Shown here: piece after piece, positions 34,543 to 44,083 of the stretch
Layout: the number at the start of each line of letters is the position of its first letter
Numbering within the stretch: the first letter of the stretch is position 1
From: Bacillus pinisoli
Lineage (GTDB): Bacteria; Bacillota; Bacilli; Bacillales; SA4
Assembly (NCBI RefSeq): GCF_023036475.1
Contig: NZ_JAJQKI010000009.1
Coordinates: forward strand, 62,001-126,000
DNA: 64,000 bases
Reading direction: 5' to 3'
The notes under the pieces: model-generated
Databases searched by the model: none
Told to the model about the DNA's origin: nothing
What the model saw: only the letters and a program-made list of their open reading frames with translations
Program-made: the position numbers and the translations under genes

Positions 34543-35641
34543 ATTGTCCCCTCCTTACAACTTGATTAATTTCATCTAAATAAGCATTTATGACAATTTT
34601 CCGATCATACTGTTGCTCCATTTTCTCACGTCCAGCAATACCCATTGTCCGCTTTTGTACATGAGGCATGTTGATAAATTTCTCGATGGTATCTACTAAA
34701 CTATCAACGTTTTTCACTTCAAAACCTAACCCGCTAATTCCCTCATCAAATGTTTCCTTGCAACCTGGCACTCTCGACGCAAGAACCGGACGACCAGCTG
34801 ATGCTGATTCAAGGAGGACATTCGCTGTCCCTTCATGGTGGGAAGGAAGAATAGTAGCATGTGATTGTTTAATAAAAGGCTGAATATCTTGTTGTTGGCC
34901 ATGGTAAGTAATCACACCAGAATGATGGAGGTCTGTTAATCGTTGATGGTAATCCTCTTCACAGCCACCTACTAAATCAAAATGTGTATGGGGATATTTT
35001 TGCCTAATCATGCTGGCGGCCTGGAGAAGTTCATCAATTCCTTTTGCCTTCATCATGCGTCCAATAAAGAGGAACCTTATGTTTTTTTCATCCTCAGGAT
35101 ATTTTGTAAATGAATGGTGATATATGTTTACACCAGACCCAGGTACTAGCCTTGTTTTATTTTTCGTAATTTGATTGTTCATAAAGAATGTCAAATTCGT
35201 ATCATTTTGAAAGAATAAGCAAGAAGCTTTCTTCAGTCCGATCTTATAAAGGAACATCGTTATCCTTTGAATTATGCTCTTATTTTCAAGTGAAGTCCCT
35301 AGTCCGGTAATATTGGTGATATAAGGAGTATGAGTCACTCTACAGGCAACACCACCGTAGACATTAGGCTTAATCGTATAAGTAAGAACTAGATTCGGCT
35401 TTATTTGTTTATTGAGCCTTATGTATTGTAGGAGTAGCTTTGAGTCTTTAAGAGGGTTCGTTCCTCTTCGATCTAGTTTAGTCTCTACAAAATGGCAGCC
35501 TAGACTTTTTAGTTTAGGTACATATTCATCATTTGGTAGGGAAATATAAACTTCGTTGCCCTGTTGGATTAGTTCTTCAAGTAATTCTTTTCTGAAGTTG
35601 TATAGACCCATACCGTAGTTTGCTAAGAATAGAATTTTCAT
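34529..35641 (-). CDS. glycosyltransferase family 4, CapM-like
   Basis: A 370-residue GT-B enzyme. MKILFLANYGMGLYNFRKELLEEL and PYITNITGLGTSLENKS are typical of CapM/WbpH-type HexNAc or deoxysugar transferases. The donor domain holds FLFIGRMMKAKGIDELL and PSHHEGTANVLLESASAGRPV. It is first in the five-gene operon that contains the UDP-GalNAcA genes. Two SinR-like dyads lie within 230 bases upstream. Confidence 0.86.
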   Translation of the reverse strand: MKILFLANYGMGLYNFRKELLEELIQQGNEVYISLPNDEYVPKLKSLGCHFVETKLDRRGTNPLKDSKLLLQYIRLNKQIKPNLVLTYTIKPNVYGGVACRVTHTPYITNITGLGTSLENKSIIQRITMFLYKIGLKKASCLFFQNDTNLTFFMNNQITKNKTRLVPGSGVNIYHHSFTKYPEDEKNIRFLFIGRMMKAKGIDELLQAASMIRQKYPHTHFDLVGGCEEDYHQRLTDLHHSGVITYHGQQQDIQPFIKQSHATILPSHHEGTANVLLESASAGRPVLASRVPGCKETFDEGISGLGFEVKNVDSLVDTIEKFINMPHVQKRTMGIAGREKMEQQYDRKIVINAYLDEINQVVRRGQYEFV

Positions 35642-35758
35642 ATTTTTCTTTTCTCCCTAACACATTAATACAGAGATTTTAAGTGGTTTTTTGAAGATAT
35701 CCATATTGTCTTAGCCCACCTAATAATATCTGATGTATATTAATCACTACCCGTATTG

Positions 35759-35774
35759 GTTCTCAATAAAGAAC
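35759..35774. promoter_or_regulatory. SinR-like operator dyad upstream of the GalNAcA operon (proximal)
   Basis: GTTCTCAATAAAGAAC with a perfect AAAGAAC half, about 118 bases before the CapM-like start. No convincing -10/-35 pair was found in the 270-base gap. Confidence 0.7.
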
Positions 35775-35850
35775 GTGAAGGTAGAAAATTTAACTTAGAG
35801 GTATATTTTGTATTACTCCGATATGATATGTTAATAATAACACACTTGTC

Positions 35851-35866
35851 GTTCTAAATAAAGAAC
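35851..35866. promoter_or_regulatory. SinR-like operator dyad upstream of the GalNAcA operon (distal)
   Basis: GTTCTAAATAAAGAAC, 76 bases between its end and that of the proximal dyad; the two are about nine helical turns apart centre to centre (92 bp), which would allow cooperative looping. Confidence 0.7.
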
Positions 35867-35911
35867 AATTTGACACTTTATATTATACGAAATCAACAAT
35901 ATTTATAACTT

Positions 35912-37141
35912 TTAAACTACTTCTTTTTGCTTATTTAACATCTTGCCACGTTGACTAGAGATCAATCTATTAGTTCTTGTTTTAATAAAATCTCTTAAAA
36001 GATGAGTTTTAGCTTCTGTAAACAGCGAAAACAGATAGGCAAACACACACATCATAAAAACAATAAAGACTTCAAAAATAACTGACATTACGCTAGGCTG
36101 TAACCCAGTATAACCATTTGCAGCTAACCAATAATACACTACATTAATTATAGGATAATGAATTAAATAAAGACTAAATGAAAAACTAGAGATTAACTTG
36201 GCAAACTTCCCAATTGACCTTACTTCAATATTTATCATCTTTAACAAACCACCATGTAGTAAAGAATAGGTTAAGAATCCAAAGGAAAGTCCAACAAATA
36301 AATTTACACCAAATAATTGCATTAAGTCTTTTAACTCTTGATTTATAAAAAATAATCTACCCGTCATCGCAAGTGGATGAACAATCATAGATAAGAATAA
36401 CACCATTAGTGCAGTTAATTTAAAAAACTTATGTGTTAAAGAATTAACTTTTGGTAAAAAGAGTACAAGTGGTCCTATCAGCCATATAATAAAATATGTA
36501 TTCATTCGAATTCCAATCACTGATACTATGGAAAAAACTAAAAGAGTGTATAAAAGCATGTGAGTTTTACTCTCTTTATTTAAGAATAAACATGCGAGTA
36601 GAGGAAATAGCATGTAGTACCAAAACTCAAAACTTAGGCTCCATAAGGGTGCATTTGAGCCATAAGAATTTACATATATATTCTGAAGAAAGAATAAGTT
36701 TCCTATGAGTTCAATTAAGTTACTAGAAATGCTATCGTATCCTTTATATCCCCCAAACTGTACTGCTAAACTATCCAAAATAAACGTTATTAATAATGCA
36801 GGAACTAAAACAACTAACAACCTAGAGAAACGGTTTATTAGGTAAGATTGCCATGACCATTTATCCTCGTAAATCGCTTTTAGAACAGATCTTGAAATAA
36901 ATAAACCGCTTATTACAAAAAATATTATTACCGCAGGATTACCCAGCAAATTTATAAGATATAATAATTTTACAAATATATTTGGGTTTTCTAAATGTCC
37001 ATAACCCACAAACAATCTAGAACTTAAATGTGCCATTACCACTAGAATAGCTGATATACCACGAACTAAGTCTAAAAAAATTAAAATATTTCCATCTAAC
37101 AATTGATTAGCCTTAGAGAAGTTAGAATAAAACTTTCCCAT
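35912..37141 (-). CDS. membrane O-acyltransferase, acyltransferase-3 family (OafA/YrhL-like)
   Basis: A 409-residue protein with about ten membrane segments. The family start FLDLVRGISAILVVMAHLSSRLF contains the conserved Arg and catalytic His, and FFVISGLFISRS follows. It transfers acyl groups, usually acetyl, to surface sugars on the outer side of the membrane. It lies alone between two longer operons. Substrate probably the polysaccharide of this cluster. Confidence 0.88.
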   Translation of the reverse strand: MGKFYSNFSKANQLLDGNILIFLDLVRGISAILVVMAHLSSRLFVGYGHLENPNIFVKLLYLINLLGNPAVIIFFVISGLFISRSVLKAIYEDKWSWQSYLINRFSRLLVVLVPALLITFILDSLAVQFGGYKGYDSISSNLIELIGNLFFLQNIYVNSYGSNAPLWSLSFEFWYYMLFPLLACLFLNKESKTHMLLYTLLVFSIVSVIGIRMNTYFIIWLIGPLVLFLPKVNSLTHKFFKLTALMVLFLSMIVHPLAMTGRLFFINQELKDLMQLFGVNLFVGLSFGFLTYSLLHGGLLKMINIEVRSIGKFAKLISSFSFSLYLIHYPIINVVYYWLAANGYTGLQPSVMSVIFEVFIVFMMCVFAYLFSLFTEAKTHLLRDFIKTRTNRLISSQRGKMLNKQKEVV

Positions 37142-37467
37142 CTTTCCACCATCCTTATTTATTTATAATAATTTGGAATTATACCAACACTCTACTTGAA
37201 TCATTCCAGACAGCCTTAAATAACTAAATATCTTTCTAATACGTATTTAAAATCCTTGGTTACCTTCCATTTTTTATGTACATATAAAAGTATTAAAATA
37301 AACATGGGAAAGGAAGGAAAGATGATGTTGATTGGAAAAAAATTCTCTTTCCTCTGCACCGAGCACATATAGCTCTATTTCAATAACAAATATTTTTTAC
37401 AGCGATATTTATTGTTTTTTTAAAAGGGGAGTCCCTAAGTAATAACTAAAGGCTATGCCATTAGTTA
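37142..37467. other. A/T-rich intergenic gap with one inverted repeat
   Basis: About 325 bases between the acyltransferase and the SGNH-like gene. The only structure seen is a 12-bp inverted repeat AGTAATAACTAA/TTAGTTATTACT at 37438-37472 overlapping the SGNH stop codon, followed on the minus strand by a short GGGACTCCC dyad and TTTT. No SinR-like dyad, promoter of quality or open frame with a ribosome binding site was found. Confidence 0.6.
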
Positions 37468-37472
37468 TTACT
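37438..37472 (-). terminator. inverted repeat at the end of the MBOAT-SGNH operon
   Basis: Perfect 12-bp A/T-rich stem with an 11-base loop, spanning the stop codon. A proper T-run comes only about 20 bases later (CCCCTTTTAAAAAAA), so termination here is likely but not clear-cut. Confidence 0.5.
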
Positions 37473-38565
37473 TTAGCTGTACTAAATTGAACTTACTAAC
37501 TTGGTCATTGAACTTGTCTAAATTTAGATTTATATTTGTTTCAGTAACTAAAAAATTTCCTTTGCTGATATCTTGTAGGATTTTCTTATTAATTTCTGGT
37601 GAATAATGACTTATGTCTTTATAGTTATTTAAATTAAAAACAATATCTTCGTCGTGCGAAAAATCATAAATCTTGACATTATCATAATCTTTTAATTCAT
37701 TAAACAAATATTCTCTACTTTTGATAATATTATCTATGTTAGTTGGGTTTTTATCAAAAATACGTTTATTCATTAAGATAGAATATGGAGGATAAAACAA
37801 ATAGAAATTTGTATCTTGGTTTTCCATAATTATAGGTACAATATTTGTGTCAATGTTTTCTTTTAGTCTATCTAAGGAAAAAGTGTCGCTAAATTCTTCA
37901 TTTCTGCCTAGGTCCTTTTGTACGGTTGTTTTGTAATCTTCCATAACAATCTCATTGCTAAAGTCCATACCATGTGCCCAATAATATAAATAATCTAGAT
38001 TTTCTACAGGTTTTTCCTTTAGAACAACTAGAGTAGCAAATAGTTCTGCTAACATTGGTGATAATTTATGAAAAATAGAATATAAACTATATTTCGTAAT
38101 TGAAATATTTAATAAATATCCAATTTCATTAAAATTATTATTATCATATAAAAATTTGGGAAACTCCTCTTTTACATAATTGGGATCATTGCCTAAAGAA
38201 AAATAATCTATTCCCCATATCACATTTTTTATCTCATTATTATGAAATGCAATTTCCGCAATTTTATTCTGTTCATGAGCGGAAGATCCTGATAACGATA
38301 ATTTTAATGTCTCCGTATTTGGGAATATTTGATTAACCTCACTTGGAATGAAGTTTTCTGTCATTGAAGTACCTAAGATAATAGTATTATATTCATAATT
38401 TTTTGCTAACCCAACCACTTGCCATCGTTGCTGATCCCAGTAAAAGTTTATCCGCTTAGTATCACGATAGTATTGTAATGGATCCATACTAAAATTAAAT
38501 AAACCAATTAACAAGATAAATAGTATTATGTAGGAAAGAGTAGATCTTATCCATTTTTTTCTCAT
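37468..38565 (-). CDS. SGNH-like partner of an MBOAT acyltransferase (DltD/AlgX-like role)
   Basis: A 365-residue protein with one N-terminal membrane anchor (residues about 8-25) and an extracytoplasmic domain. TIILGTSMTENFIPSEV resembles the GTS/GDS nucleophile block of SGNH esterase-like proteins, and ISHYSPEINKKIL near the end fits the Asp/His block region (DxxHY). It directly follows an AlgI-like MBOAT gene, an arrangement seen for O-acetylation of exopolysaccharides. The start MRKKWIRS has AAGGAG at 7 bases. Confidence 0.75.
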   Translation of the reverse strand: MRKKWIRSTLSYIILFILLIGLFNFSMDPLQYYRDTKRINFYWDQQRWQVVGLAKNYEYNTIILGTSMTENFIPSEVNQIFPNTETLKLSLSGSSAHEQNKIAEIAFHNNEIKNVIWGIDYFSLGNDPNYVKEEFPKFLYDNNNFNEIGYLLNISITKYSLYSIFHKLSPMLAELFATLVVLKEKPVENLDYLYYWAHGMDFSNEIVMEDYKTTVQKDLGRNEEFSDTFSLDRLKENIDTNIVPIIMENQDTNFYLFYPPYSILMNKRIFDKNPTNIDNIIKSREYLFNELKDYDNVKIYDFSHDEDIVFNLNNYKDISHYSPEINKKILQDISKGNFLVTETNINLNLDKFNDQVSKFNLVQLK

Positions 38566-38583
38566 TTCCAAACTCCTTGTTTA

Positions 38584-40041
38584 TTAGAAATTAAAGTATA
38601 AAAATTCACTTATTTTATGGAAATTCAAAAAAGAATAAACGAAAAATATTGATGTTACTAGCATTGTCTTAAAGCCAAATTTAATGTTTAACGTTAATTC
38701 TTGAGAGTTTTTTAACCTAAAAGCAATATAAGAAAAGATACAGAATAAAATAAATGCATTTAATAATTCTCTATTTGACTCAATCAAAAAGGTATTAAAA
38801 GTTATACCATAATTAGTTAAGAAGTATAGTTGTTCTTCTATGATCACTGGTAATACAATACCATTCACTCCAATCATCCCTTTTAATACTTTAATAGCGT
38901 CTTCCCATGTCGTAGCTCTAAAAAATACCCATGTTATATTTACAAAATTAAATGTTAAAAACCATGCAACAATTTTATTTAGCCTAAACCCTAGAGATCT
39001 CCAAAAGCGATTAATAACCGTAGCTAAACCATGTAATAACCCCCAGAACACGAATGTCCATCCAGCTCCATGCCAAAAACCACTAATTAAGAATATAATC
39101 AATATGTTAATATAAGTTCTTGATTTACCTTTTCTATTTCCACCAAGAGGAATATAAATATACTGGGTTAAAAATCGACTGAGCGTTATATGCCACCTTC
39201 TCCAAAATTCTTGTATATCTAATGCTTTATATGGGGAATTGAAATTCATAGGTAAAGTTATATTAAAGAGTAAAGCAGCTCCTATCGCCATATCGGTATA
39301 ACCGCTAAAGTCAAAATATAATTGAAAAGTATAAGATAAAGAAGTGATCCATCCTTCTATGAATGATAGACTTACAGCTTCATCAAACCCTTTATTTGCC
39401 CAAACTGCAAAAGAATCAGCAATGGCCACCTTTTTAAATAAACCTATAGAAAAAATAAATAGCCCCAAGGAAATATTGCGATAATTAACTACCTTATTTC
39501 TTAGTTGTTTGAACTGTGGCATCATTTCTTTATGGTGAACGATTGGGCCAGCGATTAACTGAGGGAAGAATGTGACGAATAATGCATAGTTTAGGAAGTC
39601 GTATTCCTTTGTTTCATTTCTATAGGCATCTACCAAATATGCTATTTGTTGAAATGTAAAGAAACTTATGGCTAAAGGCAATGCTAACTGAAGGAGTGCA
39701 AGATTAGTTGTAAAGATTTCATTAACATTTGTGATAAAAAAGTCAGAATACTTAAAGTAACCCAGTAGTCCCACGTTAAATGATATTCCGATTGATAAAC
39801 CTAGTTTTTTATTAAATTTAAGATTGTCTTTCCCTAGTGATGACCCAACAGCATAATTAAATATCATGGATGCTAGAATAAGGGGTAAATAAGCTATATT
39901 CCACCAACAGTAAAAAAATAATGAGCTAGCCACTAACCATGCTTTTGATGCTATTAAGAGTCGTTTCTTATTTAGAAAGAAATATACAATAAAAACCACT
40001 GGTAAAAATGCAAAGATAAATTCATATGAATTAAAAAGCAT
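38584..40041 (-). CDS. MBOAT family O-acyltransferase (AlgI-like)
   Basis: A 485-residue polytopic protein. The start LFNSYEFIFAFLPVVFIVYFFL and the core DFSGYTDMAIGAALLFNI, then FWRRWHITLSRFLTQYIYIPLGGNRKG and SGFWHGAGWTFVFWGLLHG are diagnostic; the last holds the catalytic His. It moves acyl groups across the membrane for addition to exported polysaccharide by the SGNH partner encoded 18 bases downstream. A SinR-like dyad lies 30 bases before the start. Confidence 0.93.
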   Translation of the reverse strand: MLFNSYEFIFAFLPVVFIVYFFLNKKRLLIASKAWLVASSLFFYCWWNIAYLPLILASMIFNYAVGSSLGKDNLKFNKKLGLSIGISFNVGLLGYFKYSDFFITNVNEIFTTNLALLQLALPLAISFFTFQQIAYLVDAYRNETKEYDFLNYALFVTFFPQLIAGPIVHHKEMMPQFKQLRNKVVNYRNISLGLFIFSIGLFKKVAIADSFAVWANKGFDEAVSLSFIEGWITSLSYTFQLYFDFSGYTDMAIGAALLFNITLPMNFNSPYKALDIQEFWRRWHITLSRFLTQYIYIPLGGNRKGKSRTYINILIIFLISGFWHGAGWTFVFWGLLHGLATVINRFWRSLGFRLNKIVAWFLTFNFVNITWVFFRATTWEDAIKVLKGMIGVNGIVLPVIIEEQLYFLTNYGITFNTFLIESNRELLNAFILFCIFSYIAFRLKNSQELTLNIKFGFKTMLVTSIFFVYSFLNFHKISEFLYFNF

Positions 40042-40070
40042 TATACATACTCCACTTCTTATAAATATAA

Positions 40071-40086
40071 ATTCTCAATAAAGAAC
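40071..40086. promoter_or_regulatory. SinR-like operator dyad upstream of the MBOAT gene
   Basis: ATTCTCAATAAAGAAC: the AAAGAAC half is perfect, the other has A in place of the first G. It lies in the only sizeable gap after the sialic acid genes, so the MBOAT operon may have its own SinR-controlled promoter. Confidence 0.6.
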
Positions 40087-40119
40087 AACAGGATTCATAA
40101 ACCCCAAATAGCCGTAGTA

Positions 40120-40818
40120 TTACTTTATTGCATTAAGCTTAAGTTTCAACACTTCTATGTCATGTGGTTCATCAATATCTATATCAAACTTTTGCTCCAT
40201 GACAAATGCTAATTTATTATCATTTAAGCTTGTATTTGAATTGAAATTATGGTTAATTTTATTAATATATATTGCGCCATTTACTTTATAAATTTTAGGA
40301 AAGTCTTGTCTCCTTACAGTACTATCAGTACTTAACATATTATGTACCATACCATTAGAGTCCAAGGTTCTAAACAAAATTGGATGCTCGTTAACTTCAG
40401 TAATACTTACCAAGCTTTCCTCATTTTCATGCACTATCTTTTGAATTGAAAGGTCTATCTGTTCAGCCGTCCTTAACGGTTGTGTTGGTTGTAAAAGAAC
40501 AATATAGTCATAATTACATCCATCATTATTTAGCTCTTCTAAAGCATGAATTAAGACATCAATGGTTTTAGCTGTATCATCAGCTAAGTATGGCGGTCTA
40601 AGAAACGGTACTTCTGCTCCACATTTTGTCGAAACCAATGCTATTTCTGAATCATCGGTAGACACAACTACTCTATCTAAGTATTTCGAGTCCATTGCTG
40701 CATCAATTGTATATTGAATCAGAGGTTTTCCATTTACATTAATGATGTTCTTACCTGGAATGCCTTTACTTCCACCTCTAGCAGGAATAACAGCTAAAAA
40801 TGATTTATTTTTATACAT
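40120..40818 (-). CDS. neuA: CMP-nonulosonate (N-acylneuraminate) cytidylyltransferase
   Basis: A 232-residue CMP-sugar synthetase that activates the nonulosonic acid with CTP. The nucleotide loop AVIPARGGSKGIPGKNI is at residues 6-22, LQPTQPLR near 102, and QKFDIDIDEPHD near the end. Start MYKNKSF is set by AGGTGATAAAG and overlaps the NeuC end by 8 bases. Family includes NeuA, PseF and LegF; the neighbouring NeuB/NeuC types favour sialic acid. The C-terminal acetylhydrolase domain found in some NeuA proteins is absent. Confidence 0.88.
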   Translation of the reverse strand: MYKNKSFLAVIPARGGSKGIPGKNIINVNGKPLIQYTIDAAMDSKYLDRVVVSTDDSEIALVSTKCGAEVPFLRPPYLADDTAKTIDVLIHALEELNNDGCNYDYIVLLQPTQPLRTAEQIDLSIQKIVHENEESLVSITEVNEHPILFRTLDSNGMVHNMLSTDSTVRRQDFPKIYKVNGAIYINKINHNFNSNTSLNDNKLAFVMEQKFDIDIDEPHDIEVLKLKLNAIK

Positions 40819-41962
40819 AAGCTTTATCACCTGTGTAGTAATAATCTATAAATCTCTTTTGAACATCAATATCCCAAATTTTTCCCTCTTCTAAAATAGC
40901 TAAGAATTTATCATCACTATTACCATCACCGAATTCATTACTAAATACTCGAAGCCCATCCTGTTTAAAAATAGCCTTTAATATACTTTCTTTGCTTTCT
41001 TCTACAGGGGTGATGGTTTGATTTTTTGTAGTATCATATCTTCCTAATTGTCTAGTACCAATATCGATGGAAGGGACTCCGTAAACACCCGCTTCTCTAA
41101 TGCCAGCACTTGAATTTCCAATTATGAAATCACAATGTTTTAGTAATGTTAAGAAATACTCAAAACGCATAGAAGGAAACAATTTGAATCTTGTATTATT
41201 GTTGAGACGTTGATATTCATTTAGAATTATATTACTACCTTCATCATTATTGGGATAAATAACTACATAGTTACCATCGCTTTCTATCAAAGCATCTATT
41301 AGTTGTTGCACATTTCTTTGAAGCATATTAACCTGCGTAGTTACAGGATGATACATTAAAACAGAAAATTGATCAAAGCTAATTTCATAACGTTCTTTTA
41401 CTTGTTCAATGGATGGTAAATCATTGGACAGCATTACATCTATATCAGGTGAGCCTATAACAAAAATGCTCTCTTCTCGCTCTCCCAACTGAATAATTCT
41501 TTTTTTGGCCTCATCATTACTTACAAAATGAATATGTGATAGCTTAGTTATGGAGTGCCTAATTGATTCATCTATCGTACCTGAAACCTCTCCTCCTTCA
41601 ATATGGGCAACTTTTATATTATTAAATGCACCAACAATTGCCCCTCCTAAAGCCTCAAGTCTATCACCGTGAACAACAATCAAGTCTGGCTTTAATTCAT
41701 GTACATAATTACTTAAACCTAGAATAGTATTACTTAATGCCATATCCATTTTAGAGTTTTGCTGTTGATTAACAAAATGATATTTATTTTGGAAACCATC
41801 TTTATCTAATTCTTTCCATGTAGAACCATATGTAGAGAGCATGTGCATTCCAGTAACAAATATATAAAGTTCTAAGTTTGGACTATTATCTACTTTTCGC
41901 ATTAAAGACTTGATCTTTCCATAGTCGGCCCTAGTACCTGTTAAAAAAAGGATTTTTTTCAT
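40811..41962 (-). CDS. neuC: UDP-GlcNAc 2-epimerase (hydrolysing)
   Basis: A 383-residue enzyme giving ManNAc plus UDP from UDP-GlcNAc. KKILFLTGTRADYGKIKSLM opens it; LKPDLIVVHGDRLEALGGAIVGAFNN and VAHIEGGEVSGTIDESIRHSITKLSHIHF follow, with the UDP-binding GNSSAGIREAGVYGVPSIDIGTRQ near 290. From memory it resembles Campylobacter jejuni NeuC1 along much of its length. The alternative is a LegG-type enzyme acting on UDP-diacetylbacillosamine. AGGAGTTTTTTG precedes the start. Confidence 0.9.
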   Translation of the reverse strand: MKKILFLTGTRADYGKIKSLMRKVDNSPNLELYIFVTGMHMLSTYGSTWKELDKDGFQNKYHFVNQQQNSKMDMALSNTILGLSNYVHELKPDLIVVHGDRLEALGGAIVGAFNNIKVAHIEGGEVSGTIDESIRHSITKLSHIHFVSNDEAKKRIIQLGEREESIFVIGSPDIDVMLSNDLPSIEQVKERYEISFDQFSVLMYHPVTTQVNMLQRNVQQLIDALIESDGNYVVIYPNNDEGSNIILNEYQRLNNNTRFKLFPSMRFEYFLTLLKHCDFIIGNSSAGIREAGVYGVPSIDIGTRQLGRYDTTKNQTITPVEESKESILKAIFKQDGLRVFSNEFGDGNSDDKFLAILEEGKIWDIDVQKRFIDYYYTGDKAYV

Positions 41963-42015
41963 CAAAAAACTCCTATTCTAGTTTTTTTGAATATTAATTT
42001 GTTAAACCCCAAAGC

Positions 42016-43059
42016 TTATACAATATCTTTCCATGATAGGTGATGGTCATTTTGTATATTCTTATTAACCTGTTTTCCTAATATTGATTTATAACTTCCT
42101 GCTGTGATTTCACCTATGCCTGGTCTCTTAACCCAGATATTATCTTCTGTAAGGGTATCACCCTGTTTTAACTCCTTAATTGTTACTACTGTCGCAAATG
42201 CAAAATCAGTAGTCACTTTTTCTTCAATTGCTGCCTCTTTTTTTCCACCTCTCATTTTTGAAATCTCTGAGCTAGCAACTATTAATTCTTGTAAATCTTT
42301 TGGTTCCATTGAGCACAAGATATCAGGACCTGGTCTTTCCTTGGAATCGGTAAAATGTCTCTCCAGTATTGATGCACCCAGAGCTGTGGCTGCTAATGCC
42401 GCATTATTGTTGGCCGTGTGATCAGATAATCCAATAACAGCGTTCGGGAAGGTATTCTTTAGTTCTTCCATGCCACCAAGTCTTACTAAATGAGGGGGAG
42501 TCGGATATAGATTTGTACAATGAAGAAGAGCATATTGCACTCCTTTTTGTTCTAGAATCTCAACGGTTTGCTTTATACTTTCAATATCATTCATTCCTGT
42601 AGAAACAATCATAGGTTTACCATATGATGCAATATGCTCAATTAATGGATAGTTGTTACATTCGCCTGATCCAATCTTGTACGCCAATACTCCCATTTTC
42701 TCTAACCTTTTTGCTGCAGCCCTTGAAAATGGAGTACTTAAAAAAATCATACCTAATGACTCAACATACTCCTTTAATTCAAGCTCATCTTCTTCATTAA
42801 GAGCACATCTCTCCATTACCTCATAAATAGATACATTTGTATTTCCTGGTATCACTTTTTTTGCTTCTTTACTCATCTCGTCTTCAACAATATGAGTTTG
42901 ATGTTTTATAACTTCCGCTCCAGCACTATGGGCAGCATCTACCATTTGTTTAGCAACCTCTAGACTACCTTCATGGTTTATTCCAATTTCAGCAATGACA
43001 AATGGTTTAAAGTCTTCCCCGATTTTTCTATCTCCAATTTGGATAATTGGTTTAGTCAT
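42016..43059 (-). CDS. neuB: N-acetylneuraminate synthase
   Basis: A 347-residue enzyme condensing ManNAc with phosphoenolpyruvate. It has an N-terminal TIM barrel ([67 protein letters not shown]) and a C-terminal SAF domain ([24 protein letters not shown]). The [21 protein letters not shown] stretch recalls C. jejuni NeuB1, the true Neu5Ac synthase. AGGAGGGATATAG precedes the ATG. Together with NeuC and NeuA this gives a complete CMP-nonulosonate route. Confidence 0.93.
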   Translation of the reverse strand: MTKPIIQIGDRKIGEDFKPFVIAEIGINHEGSLEVAKQMVDAAHSAGAEVIKHQTHIVEDEMSKEAKKVIPGNTNVSIYEVMERCALNEEDELELKEYVESLGMIFLSTPFSRAAAKRLEKMGVLAYKIGSGECNNYPLIEHIASYGKPMIVSTGMNDIESIKQTVEILEQKGVQYALLHCTNLYPTPPHLVRLGGMEELKNTFPNAVIGLSDHTANNNAALAATALGASILERHFTDSKERPGPDILCSMEPKDLQELIVASSEISKMRGGKKEAAIEEKVTTDFAFATVVTIKELKQGDTLTEDNIWVKRPGIGEITAGSYKSILGKQVNKNIQNDHHLSWKDIV

Positions 43060-43071
43060 CTATATCCCTCC

Positions 43072-43097
43072 TATTTATTTATTTATTTATTATTATT
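43072..43097 (-). repeat. short AAAT tandem repeat abutting the neuB ribosome binding site
   Basis: Nearly five copies of AAAT (minus strand) followed by three AAT units lie immediately before TAGGAGGGATATAG of neuB. Such tracts can change length by slippage. Confidence 0.7.
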
Positions 43098-43174
43098 TTG
43101 ATTCTCTAGATAATAAGAATGTAAATATAAAACAAATTAGTTAAATATTTCTTAGTATCTACCTTCAACGCTTC

Positions 43175-44083
43175 CTATAATGCATTGTGTATGTTTATTT
43201 CCTCCTCACACATTCGTTGTATTCCAACAAATTCTCCATTTTTATTAAATAACTCATCAAAATTAACCCTTGGAAACACGTCTAGTTTTCCACCTCTAGT
43301 AGCGTTATATATTTTCACTCCTATATCATCACAATGTTTTTTTGCAGATAAGTACGCTTCAGTCATTTCATATAAATTTACTGGAATTTCTTTATTTTCT
43401 TCAATAGACTTATAATATTTTTCATCAAAATAATCCTTACCTATTAGCATTTCATTATATTCAATACTGCCATTTTTCGTTTTAATAACGCCATAATTAT
43501 GATCAACACCTATTAAATAAATCTCTTTAAATCCCATATACACAGCAAGTTGAATATTTGAGTAGGTTACTGTTCCATGATGAATTATCTTTTTCGATAA
43601 ATCTTTACTGAACTTTGGCAAACCATTTTTATCGTAATCATAACAAGCTCTCAAAAAATTACATTCCTTGTTGAAATGCTTCTTTAACAATTTATAACTT
43701 TTATTTTTAATTACTACGAACATCTTTTCTTTTTCCATCTTATATACTTCATTAAACAATTTACTAGCTATAATTGAATCCGCAAATGTATAATAAAAAG
43801 GTCTCCATTCAGTTTTATCAAGTAGTAAACTTATTCTATTACTTGAGAATGAAATCTTACTTTTAATCATGTTTAAATCACTTACTGTTAAACTAGGTCC
43901 ATTGCCGATTACAAAGCAACTTTCACCTTTGTGTATGTTCTTAAGTTCTCTTATTCTTGTTGATAAAAATCTGACTCTCAAGTTAATAAATAATGTTTTT
44001 AATTTTCTCTTAAAGGGCCCTATGGTAGTCCACACTATTATGGATATTGTGTTATTAATTAATGTTTTGATGTAATTTATCAT
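43175..44083 (-). CDS. DUF115/GT42-like protein 1, candidate CMP-sugar transferase
   Basis: A 302-residue protein with motif CFVIGNGPSLTVSDL (near residue 55), TEWRPFYYTFAD, then HHGTVTYSNIQLAVYMGFKEIYLIGVDHNY (near 165-195) and KIYNATRGGKLDVFPRV near the end. This pattern is DUF115 (MptE-like), also found in Maf flagellin nonulosonate transferases, and it parallels the GNGPSL and AIALGYKEIYLSGID blocks of GT42 sialyltransferases. N-terminal hydrophobic residues may associate it with the membrane. It lies between neuB and a second paralogue. Function is inference. Confidence 0.72.
   Translation of the reverse strand: MINYIKTLINNTISIIVWTTIGPFKRKLKTLFINLRVRFLSTRIRELKNIHKGESCFVIGNGPSLTVSDLNMIKSKISFSSNRISLLLDKTEWRPFYYTFADSIIASKLFNEVYKMEKEKMFVVIKNKSYKLLKKHFNKECNFLRACYDYDKNGLPKFSKDLSKKIIHHGTVTYSNIQLAVYMGFKEIYLIGVDHNYGVIKTKNGSIEYNEMLIGKDYFDEKYYKSIEENKEIPVNLYEMTEAYLSAKKHCDDIGVKIYNATRGGKLDVFPRVNFDELFNKNGEFVGIQRMCEEEINIHNAL

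Noticed and set aside
37280..37369. Plus-strand short ORF beginning MGKEGKMM in the gap before the SGNH gene
   Set aside because: Only about 22 codons, no recognised family, no promoter; the A/G-rich text before it is not a clear ribosome binding site.
40811..43059. Assignment as a legionaminic acid-only pathway
   Set aside because: NeuB and NeuC motifs recall the Neu5Ac-type enzymes of Campylobacter LOS, and UDP-GlcNAc is the simpler substrate; kept only as an alternative.
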